In this document: positions 55,610 through 64,000 of the stretch, piece after piece | Layout: every line of letters begins with the position of its first letter | How positions within the stretch are numbered: the stretch's first letter is position 1 | Source: Primulina eburnea | Lineage: Eukaryota; Streptophyta; Magnoliopsida; Lamiales; Gesneriaceae | Reading direction: 5' to 3' | DNA length: 64,000 bases | NCBI RefSeq assembly: GCF_022965805.1 | Contig: NW_027331260.1 | Location: forward strand, 124,001-188,000 | The notes under the pieces: generated by a model | Seen by the model: only the letters and a program-made list of their open reading frames with translations | Databases searched by the model: none | What the model was told of the DNA's origin: nothing | Translations under genes and position numbers: made by a program

Positions 55610-58600
55610 TTAATTCGTCTTTGCTTTGGGAACCTTCTTCTTCGGTGATCTGTTAGGTATAGAGTTTTTCATGCCAATGAAGAAGAGTAGCGCACCGAGT
55701 AATGCCAAACTCTGGTTAAGAGATTAAGCAAAAAACGGTCGATTATCAATGCTAAGAATAAGAAATTATCATCAGAGAAAAATAAATGAAGTAGACACTC
55801 CGGTAAATTTATATAAAGTACAAAAAATAACCTTGGGTTGAAGGTTGAATTTGTACCTGTGTAAACTTGACAAATAGTTGATTAAATTCTTTCTTCTCAG
55901 CTTCGTAATTGTAGAAGTCATACAAGATCGGTGCTGAGATCGCTTGCTGCAAAAGCTATAAGAGCAAGAAACAGGAAGTACCGATGAGATAATAATCACG
56001 TTTTCATGATAAAAACTAAATGAACAAAGATTGGATAAATGGGCATACAAGGATGATGGCCCCAAAAGTGCTCCCAAACACGAAGAGCAGGCTCCCCAGC
56101 GACTTCATCACGATGGCACCCATGATCAAATGTTTCATCTGACATAAAGTTCACAAGTCATAAGAATGCTTGTTTGATCTTTTTAAAACATAGGATTGTT
56201 ACCAGTCCACTTTCCAAAATTAGATTAAAGAAGTTTGGGAAAGCAATTCTTACTTCCACTCGCGGCACTTGGATCCCGGTCTGGGTTGCAACATGCTTCG
56301 AGAATATATTGAACTTAGGCTTCAAAGCCTTTACTGCTGGCCCTCCATCAGCTCCGAACTCATTGAACCTAGATAAAGAAATATATAAATTGAATTCACA
56401 AAAAAATTGTTGTTGTTTCAAATTAGGGCAACTGTCCCCATCATTGGAAAAATGTAAAATACATAAATTTTGAACTTATTTTCTAGCACTAGCAAGTATT
56501 CATTGTTTAAAGGTCAATCCATTGGCTTGTCTGGATAACAATTTCCTTGTCAATTCACAGATCGACTCATTAAATCTTTCTATGATCAATTTGATAATTG
56601 ATCCCCAAATTGGATTTGGGTGTACAAGTCAAACGTCGTCGCATGCCAATCAAGACCATCCTTTATGTAGTAAACATTCGAAGGACCAAAATTTTTGACA
56701 GGGAGGATAGATCAGCGCCAACCATTTACTTATTATTGAACACAAAAACATCCCTACAATATATTTTCATTTTCTTTTCTAAATATTAATTATCACCTCC
56801 CAATATGATCATTATTCTTAATTAATCTTTTCAACCTTTCCGAGAAACAACCTACTGTTATTTTAAACTTTAACACGAAATAATACATTTTAAAATTTAT
56901 AAATTATAAATACCGAATGTCAAAAGAGACAAAAACTTAAAACCACTTTACAAATTTTGTTTTTTTCCCCCAAAAATAGATTCCATTGCCAATTACATTT
57001 TGGGAAAAGTAACATAACCAAAAAAAGCCTCCATGTTTCAGAAAACTAAGTACGAAATTTGAAGATTTTAAACTTGAATGCCAGCCCTTAATTACGAACA
57101 TCAAAGAATTTGAAGCAGAACTGATGGAATTGTTACAGTAGGTGCCTGACAAACCAACTCGTAGCTCAGACTTTTATTGATTCTAATGTAAAACAATATT
57201 TATTTTATCAATATTTTACGATTTCATTCGATCATGAGATAATACTTTATCTGTATACCTATGCAAGCTACATAGATAGTCTTTTAATATACAATAGGTA
57301 CCATGAGGTCTGACTCGCAACGTAATATAATGAAATTCTTTAGGAAACGTACCGTATATTCTAAAGAGGTTCCTAGTCGAATCAACTGCCTAAAACAAGA
57401 ACGCGATGTCTCAATGGCAAAGGCATGAAGATGTCCATTCACACAGATGGGTGATCATATGATGATGCACTGAACAACTCTCCCTCGGACTGTCCAAGTG
57501 GTTCTCACACATCGAGTAGAATAGTCAGCGGTTATGGTTGTACACCATTAGTCCTTTGACCTAGGACAATGTATTGTCATGCAGTTTAATCCGTTTACCG
57601 ACTCCATTGAGGGTCATCAGGTGAGAGGTTGGGTGTAGTTTCGAAATACATAGGAGCAAATGTATTATAGTCGGGGATTCACCGTTTGCCTATGGGTTAA
57701 GATATTCTATATGATATGATAAGTTAATAGTGCAAGGAGCAAAAATGCACTTTAGGGAAATGTGTTTTCCTAGTTGCACATATCATGCCACTGTTAGTAC
57801 TCAAAGATAAATCGCATCGTTATCGAATTCAAATGCAACTCTCAATATACCAATGGTTGCAGATTTAATCGTGATATATGTGTTGAAGGAACTGTACGGT
57901 ACGCTAACTATAACTAAAGGTTCTGGCAGGCCTTATTGATGATACTTAGGGGATCATGAGACCATACTACTAGACGCTCTTACCATGATCCGATGGATGC
58001 AATCAGAAATGAGTTCTGACATTCTTGATCAAGAAGTTGATGAAAAAAATAGGACTAACTAGGTTAAACCCTAATAAGAATAAATGTTATTATGAATCAC
58101 ATGAAGATATGGACCCACGGCTAGCTGTATCTATGAACCATTGAGGGTCACACAAGTATCGGATTTTGTGTTCCCATTGAGAAAGTCAAAATTCAAGGAG
58201 TTGAAATTTGGTAACTATAGTTTGTTGGAGACCAAACGGGAAGCTTATAAAGGAGTTCATGAGTTGATTCCATAAGATGGAAGAAATAGAAGTTAACTTA
58301 ATTGCTAATTAAAAGGAGAATGGAGCTGCCTTTTTTGTGATGGAGTTTACCAAACTGGCAGTCGCCCAATATGGTATGTTAAAATTTTGATGTTCGAAAT
58401 GTTCAATTTTCATTATCTGAACAAGACTTATATCCTTGATACATCGTCACTCTCGGATCGTCGATCAGGACTATAATGAGTTCGGAATCATTTATTTAGT
58501 GAATTTTGAATTTACTAATTAAATGTTGGTATTAGTAGTGGTGACTACCAACATGTAAATATATATCATGTGTCATCAAAAGTTGACAAACAAACATTAT

Positions 58601-59922
58601 AATGAATAACAATATAAGAATTTAAAATAATAAAAAATTGTAGAGTCCTAGTACCACAAGGATTAGGAAGTCCTTTTGAGAAAGGCACTCCTAATCCAAC
58701 CTCTATATATACACCATGACGGACCATAAATCAAATAACAAGTTTTCACACAAAAACACAACAAAGCTCTCTCATTTCCTCACATCAAGTTTCGGCCCCC
58801 TTGATTTTCAAGGTAAAATTTTCAGCCACTTGTTCTTCCACCGCCGCCGCCTCACTGTCTCCGGATTTTGGAAATTTGGAGGTCCTATTCGCAATGCACA
58901 AATCGCTTGCGATTTTTAGTGCAATCCAGGCGAGGACAGTCTTCGATGTGGACTTAATTAAGTGATCAAGATTGAAGAGCCGTTTGTAAAGATTTACAAG
59001 AATGGCTATTTCTGATTAAAAATAGGAATAGTTTGGAGTCCAGCGTTGTATAAGTGCAGCATAAACCCCTGCACCCTATGAATGCAATTTTAAACACACG
59101 ATGCCCAAGCAACGTTTCGATTGTCGAAATGAAAATTTTAAACTTCTGCTGCATATTGGGTGCGAGAATACTATGTCTCAATAGGAATAAAACAGAAGCA
59201 ATCTAGCAAGGGAGCAAGAGGAGCAGTTCCCAAACATTAAAAAAAAAAAAATTACGCATGACTTGCTCTCGAAATATGTTAGAAATTGCATGTAGTGCAC
59301 CCTCAACCTGGGACAGCCAGTGATTTAGTAACCATCAAATTCAATTCATGCAACCCAACTCTTATTTACATGTTTAAAGATCACATCTATTCACTCAACC
59401 AAAAAAGGACAAAATAACAAATGGGGAGCTTGAAGAAAGGCAGCACAAACATAGAAATACACCTAAATAGAATCCCAAAATATTTCAACCGAGGAAAATT
59501 ATTCATTCAACACGTATTAAACTGAAAAGAAAATATATTTATATCAGAACCAAATCTGTGTACTGTAGCACAACTTCTAACCCTCAGCGATTCATAGTCA
59601 GAAGGCAAAAATCAGGCAAAAATCCATCAGATCCAATCAATCTGAATTTCCCACTCGAAGCCAAGTAGAGCAAAACCCACGTCTCCTTTAAGCAAATACC
59701 TCAGTAAAACCCACATAAACTGGAAACACAACCATCAAATACATGCATACAAGATATACTTAAACCCACTAAGAATCAAGAGATGTATGCACAGAGTGAG
59801 CGCGAAGGAAGAGCAGATCTGAGTAAAAGAGAGGAGTAGAAGCTGAGGTCTTACTCCTGGTAAACGGAGAGAATGAAGACCGAGACAAATAGGAGTCTCC
59901 CGAGGAAAGACAGGAAAGCCAT
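55610..59922 (-). CDS. HR-like lesion-inducing protein (HR_lesion family), five exons, intact
   Basis: Coding exons on the minus strand: 59922-59855, 56368-56254, 56138-56049, 55955-55857 and 55711-55610. All introns are GT-AG; together they give 474 bp and a 157-residue protein, the usual family length. It starts MAFLSFLGRLLFVSVFILS (first membrane segment), then FNEFGADGGPAVKALKPKF, then hydrophobic LGSLLFVFGSTFGAIILLL, then APILYDFYNYEAEKKEFNQL, then SLALLGALLFFIGMKNSIP and a basic tail with KKK. These are hallmarks of the HR_lesion family, small multi-pass membrane proteins. Overexpression of members is linked to spontaneous hypersensitive-type lesions; the biochemical role is unknown. 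Intron 1 is 3.49 kb because it contains a solo copia LTR. No stop, frameshift or splice defect is seen, so it is probably functional. Confidence 0.93.
56369..57130 (-). other. Intron 1 of the HR-lesion gene, 3' part
   Basis: Non-coding AT-rich intron sequence between the solo LTR and the exon 2 acceptor (CTAG before GTTCAATGAG). No other element recognised. Confidence 0.7.
57131..59183 (+). mobile_element. Solo copia LTR in intron 1 of the HR-lesion gene
   Basis: Starts TGTTACAGTAGGTGCC, like the copia1/copia2 LTR start TGTTAGAGTAGGTGCC. It shares blocks such as GGTTCTCAC...TCGAGT and GTACACCATTAGTCCTT. It ends about TATGTCTCA (59180). GGAAT occurs just before it (57126-57130) and at 59184-59188, a candidate target duplication if the LTR end includes ATA. 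Orientation is opposite to the host gene. No internal genes. It is a diverged relative of the copia1/2 family. Confidence 0.8.
59184..59854 (-). other. Intron 1 of the HR-lesion gene, 5' part
   Basis: Begins with the GTAAGACC donor at 59854. It contains an A-tract near 59240. Nothing else recognised. Confidence 0.7.
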
Positions 59923-60090
59923 TGGCGCTGCGAGGATCGAAGGAAGACCCAGAAAATCACTCTCGGTCACTCCCCGTCTTTCTCTCTAAGCGACGGAGAT
60001 TCAAATGGGGGGAGAATGAATGAGAAATTCGAGGGAGCCTTGTAATGGTTGAGTTGTGGAGTTCTTATTTAATTGTCGCTTATAATTGTT
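59923..60090 (-). promoter_or_regulatory. 5' UTR and probable core promoter of the HR-lesion gene
   Basis: Upstream of the ATG the minus strand has a pyrimidine-rich leader (TCTCATTCATTCTCCCCCCA) and an ATTAAATAAG sequence near 60064-60073 that could serve as a TATA element. The start of transcription is inferred only. Confidence 0.45.
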
Positions 60091-61060
60091 TGAACAAGTA
60101 ATTATTTTTTTATAATTGATTTTATTTTTCCTTCCAGTGACCTTTTGTGCACTTAATTATTCATTTAAATGATGCATCACACATAGAAGATTCATGCATA
60201 TGTTACACTATATTAAATGATGCATCACACAGTAGATTCATGTAAATTGATATTTCCTTTCAATTATTGCTCAAATTAAGTATTCTCAGCTCCTCCATTT
60301 TTTTATATTAACTATTTTCGGTTAATTTTAAGAGAGATGTATTATAAAAATATGGTATATTGTGTATCCGAATATTCCATCTACTAAAATTAAGGTTCGA
60401 ATATCGGTTGTTTGGGGATGGAGGACCGGAGACGATTAAGATATTAAAGATTTGAAAGTTAAATTTTTATTTTAGATAAGAAAATAAAAATTTTAAAAAT
60501 TATTGTTTTTTAAGGTTAAATTTAAATTAATTAGAGGAAGCAAAGAATTTTATGTATTTTATAAACAGATTTTTGAAAATATGTATTTTTAAACCTTTTT
60601 TAATTTAATCATAATGATTTTTTAAATCTTAATTAGCCTAATTTATTAATTAAAAAATAGTAATGATTAAGCCTATTAATTAAAAAGCTAAGAAGCATTT
60701 TTTTTTTATATTTATTTACACCTAAAACTAAACACACACACACCTAAATACCTACACACACACAAACCCCACAAAACACACACCATTCACGTTAAAAAAA
60801 AATAAGAGAAGAAACAACGGGTGAATCCTCTTGCAAGCTTATTCGATATTCTTCCTCGTTCTTCCTTCCAACAATGATCGTGCGACTCCCTTGCATCCCA
60901 ATGTGGGTTTTCAATGCGGTTTTGACAATAAAAAGGGTAGAAAAAAATAGAAATCTTCATTCTTCGTATCGACGGTCCACCACTTCGGTTTTCGTATTTC
61001 GAGTTTTTTAAACGCAATGGCACGCCTTGATCTTCCTTCACTCATCTTTTACACCATATT
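60091..61060. other. AT-rich intergenic region with (CA)n tract
   Basis: No convincing gene. A 24-bp near-repeat (TAAATGATGCATCACACA...AGATTCATG) occurs at about 60164 and 60213. A CA-rich microsatellite lies at about 60716-60784. A segment near 60800-61050 may be the outer part of an LTR fragment (AAACGCAATGGCACGCC resembles J-right near 53810). Confidence 0.5.
60716..60784. repeat. Imperfect (CA)n microsatellite
   Basis: ACACACACAC runs separated by short AT- or CC-containing interruptions. Confidence 0.75.
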
Positions 61061-62140
61061 ATACTTTTTGATACATGATTGCATGAAAACATGATATACT
61101 TCTTTTATTCTCGTTTTTATGTCATAAACATGATAAAACTAGAGTTTTCATCTTTTAAAACTCTTCCTTATGTTGCATAAAGGGGCTGCCATGGTAGGGC
61201 TATGGGAAAAGATGTTTTATGTTTTTCCAACACGTTAAGGGTCAATAGATTCATAAATAAGGGCTGCACATGTAGGGTTGATGGCTTAAAAAAAATTGAA
61301 TTGTATGCGAGCTCGGGATTCGGCTAAGGTTTCTGTTAAGAAACTATTGAAACGTGCACTACTCTTTTTGCTTAAAAAGTACTAAATTTTTTTTCCATTA
61401 ATCTCGGCCAAATTGAAATATACATATACTTTAAAATAAAAGTTGCACCATTTTAAAAATAAAACAATCAACTATATTTGAAAATCGAAGGAAATTGTTT
61501 ACCAAACATAAAATCATCAAATGTTTTCAACTCCTAACTTAGCAATATTTCAAAATAAAGCCAGCTCTAACAACCTCTCAAAAACCACCCAAAATCATCA
61601 TAAAAGTCATAAAAATCCTTAACATAAACTCTAAATCATAAGTGCGGAAAAACTAGCGCTGGTCCTCGGGTTATGTGCACCTTTAGTCCAGTCAGATCAA
61701 CCATCAAGACCTCCATTATCATTATTATTATACTCATCTGCATCGATCACACCTAGTGAGTCTAAAAACTCAACACACCATAATCTTGATAACAAACAAT
61801 ACGTATACAAGCACACATAACAGTAAAAATACTTTTGCATAAAATAACATTTTCATAATCATGCATACTTAAACATTTTCATATTATCATAAACATATTC
61901 ATATTCATCTTAAACATACTTCATATCATCACATACATATTTGTATCTTTTTTTCGTTGAATTCATATTGTTAATTGTGACTTTCGTATTCGTATTGGAG
62001 GCGACAAATCTATCTACATGTGACAACAGTACTGGACGACGAGGACATCAGCGACTCTCTCACCCGTCAACTGAGCCTTGACCATACGTATTCACATATC
62101 ATCATATTCGTATTAGTCACTAATGTGATCTCGCTGCAAT
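61061..62140 (-). mobile_element. H-family LTR fragment (K)
   Basis: Non-coding. TACTGGAC-ACGAGGACATCAGCGA and CGTCAACTGAGCC (62028-62075) match J-right near 52230-52270. CACCTAGTGAGTCTAAAAACTC (61748) is the U5 block of D and H. GTGCGGAAAAACTAGCGCTGG (61643) resembles H near 27568. Boundaries are unclear: the right side seems to end where a Tat-like LTR begins at about 62140-62160. Confidence 0.62.
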
Positions 62141-62399
62141 AAGGTAAGCCAGGTAAGGAGCTCCAACGGATCAGATCAACAATTTATAGTGTTTGAGAAT
62201 TTTGAGTGAAGATAATGACTTAGATTTACACCTGCAACAAGAGAGTAACTCGTGAATGAGCGTCGGAGAGGTGTCCAACGTGGCCACTCCGATGCTAAAG
62301 TCAGCAAGTTGAGGATGGACACAAGCAATATTTGAGAGAAAATATGTGTAATTCTTAGAGTTCAAAGATTTCAAAATCATTAAATGAGAAGTGTACCTG

Positions 62400-62410
62400 C
62401 TATTTATAGT
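62400..62410 (-). promoter_or_regulatory. TATA box of the Tat-like LTR
   Basis: ACTATAAATAG on the minus strand, about 20 bp upstream of an AT-rich leader start. Confidence 0.65.
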
Positions 62411-62948
62411 AGAAAATGGGGTAGGTACCTCGATTCCAGTGCCACATACTAAGTATGGCAAGTCGGTTGCCTATACTCTAGCTTTTGATGGCTTCTAGGA
62501 CACTCCAAGCCCAAGTTGTTCTGACAGATTAGACTGCCTGTATTATTCATACTCGAGTGTGGTGCAATTCTCGAGGTGGTCCGGGTAGTAGATTACCCGG
62601 GTGCTTGTAAGACAGCCCGGGCTCTTGACTGCCCAGGTAGAGGAGAAGTGCCCGATGTATTGACTCCAATTCAGGCGGTTCATTTAATATCCCGGGTCAT
62701 GAGTCATTCATGACCCGGTTTCCTATGGGGGTATCACCACCCATCCCTAAAATAGTCGGGCTAAAGTCTGACTTGTTGTCTCGATCAATCATACTTGTAC
62801 TTTTGTAAAAACATAATTCATAATATGTAAAAGCATCGGGGGCTTCAAATATCCCAGAGATGGGATGAGGTGTCGGGGCCTCATGTCTCCCGGGCTTACA
62901 AATAACTAGGATACGGAGCCCTGAGACAGGGTACGGGTCTTTTGACTT

Positions 62949-64000
62949 AATGAATGGTCGAGGTGCGGAGCCCCGAGCTAGGGTGTAGATCCCTGGAATA
63001 TACAAAATGGTCGAGGTGTAGAGCCCCGAGCCAGGGTGTGGTGTCCTGGGCTTTTTGTTGATCGAAGTGTGGTTCCCCGAGACAGGGTGTCGTGCCCTGG
63101 GCTTTTAAGAACCAAGATATAGAGCCTTGGGACGGGGAGCATGTCCGAGATTTGTGAATGGTCGAGGTGGGGAGCCCTGAGCCAGGGTGTAGTGCCCTGG
63201 GCTTTTAAAAACCTAGGTACGGAGCCTTGGGGCGGGGAGCATGTCTCGGGACTTGTGAATGGTCGAGGTGCGGAGCCCCCAGCCAGGGTGTAGTGTCCTG
63301 GGCTTTTAAGAACCAAGGTACGGAGCCTTGGGCCGGGGAGCATGTCCTGGGACTTGTGAATGGTCGAGGTGGGGAGCCCCGAGCCAGGGTGTAGTGCCTG
63401 GGCTTTTTGTTGATCGAGGTATGGTTCCTCGAGCCAGGGTGTAGTGTCCTCGGCTTTAAGAACCAAGGTACGGAGCCTTGGGCCCGAGAACATGTCCAGG
63501 GACTTGTTAATGGTCGTGGTGCGGAGCCCCGAGCCAGGGTGTAGTGCCCTGGGCTTATAAATAACCAAGGTGCGGAGCCTTGGGCCGGGGAGCATGTCTC
63601 GGGACTTGTGAATGGTCTAGGTGCGGAGCCTCGAGCCAGGTTTGAGAACCCTGGGCTTATAAATAACCAAGGTTCGGAGCCTTGGGTTGGGGAGCATGTC
63701 CCGGGACTTGGGAATGGTCGAGGTACGGAGCCCCGAGCCAAGTTTGAGAACCCTGGGCTTATAAATAACCAAGGTTCGGAGCCTTGGGCCGGGGAGCATG
63801 TCCCGAGACTTGGGAATGGTCGAGGTGCGGAGCCCCGAGCCAGGTTTGAGAACCTTGGGCTGATAAATAACCAAGGTGCGGAGCCTTGGGCCGGGGAGCA
63901 TGTCCCGGGACTTGGGAATGGTCGAGGTACGGAGCCCCAAGCCAGGTTTGAGAACCTTGGGCTTATAAATAACAAAGGTGCGAAGCCTTGGGCCGGGGAG
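62949..64000 (-). repeat. 102-bp minisatellite built of two related 50-bp half-units
   Basis: Copies of GGTCGAGGTGCGGAGCC begin at about 63161, 63262, 63363, 63513, 63615, 63717, 63819 and 63921, a step of 101-102 bp except for one 150-bp step that contains an extra half-unit. Each unit has two related halves: GTCGAGGTGCGGAGCCCCGA... and ACCAAGGTGCGGAGCCTTGG.... The copies at 62949-63160 are more degenerate; copies nearer 64000 are more uniform. The array continues off the window. Confidence 0.92.

Larger units (their letters stand above)
62160..64000 (-). mobile_element. Minus-strand LTR (Tat/Ogre-like), partial, runs off the window
   Basis: On the minus strand: a tandem array (from beyond 64000 to 62949), a hairpin (62718-62692), ACTATAAATAG (62410-62400) as TATA, then CTTGTGTCCATCC, GACTTTAGCATCGGAGTGGC and ACCTCTCCGACGCTCATTC (62340-62240). 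The block around CATCGGAGTGGC is reminiscent of LTRs of the Tat/Ogre gypsy lineage. No proteins in the window. The right end is off the window, so LTR status rests on the promoter layout and this motif. Confidence 0.55.

Noticed and set aside
63205..63975. Minus-strand open frame of 256 codons with a proline-rich 34-residue repeat
   Set aside because: It is a by-product of a 102-bp tandem repeat lacking stops; a second overlapping frame is open too, with no start context, domain or splice evidence. Kept only as a finding to test.

Overview
This is nuclear DNA from a flowering plant, most likely a eudicot. The evidence is a spliced plant HR-like lesion-inducing protein gene, the last exon of a plant 2-oxoglutarate dioxygenase gene, a Cassandra-type TRIM, and many plant-type Ty3/gypsy and Ty1/copia LTR retrotransposons. 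I cannot name the species. About 54 kb of the 64 kb is one nested pile of LTR elements, and almost all retroelement reading frames are broken.

Layout, left to right. 1-26690 is a staircase of right-hand halves, each younger element having cut the next older one, with the left halves lying off the window: gypsy LTR X (1-1130) sits in minus-strand gypsy A (1131-5175), which sits in plus-strand gypsy F (5176-7461), which sits in plus-strand copia1 (7462-11891), which sits in minus-strand copia2 (11892-18950), which sits in minus-strand, non-coding LARD-like gypsy D (18951-25554), which sits in gypsy remnant B0 (25555-26690), which sits in old plus-strand gypsy B. D's 5' LTR carries a complete Cassandra TRIM (23545-24411) whose LTRs contain a 5S rRNA-like promoter.

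26691-43355 is gypsy B, split by solo LTR H (27308-30422), solo LTR I (30848-32773) and the young, nearly complete gypsy C (34461-42919). 43356-54360 is old H-family LTR sequence split by a full-length minus-strand gypsy G (43806-52058) with an intact ATAAC target duplication.

54407 onward is gene-bearing: the terminal exon of a 2-oxoglutarate/Fe(II) dioxygenase with its splice acceptor (a MITE-like insertion lies at its end), then an intact five-exon HR-like lesion-inducing protein gene on the minus strand (55610-59922) with a solo copia LTR in intron 1. 60100-64000 is intergenic, with a (CA)n tract, an H-family LTR fragment and a minus-strand Tat-like LTR carrying a 102-bp minisatellite.

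The main signals for the hunt are in the LTRs. First, a hairpin after the conserved ACTGGGATTT block is kept in four gypsy LTR families, with a compensatory base-pair change. Second, several unrelated LTR families have GC-rich palindromic or tandem arrays just upstream of the TATA box, with a different motif in each family and copy-number change between the two LTRs of one element.
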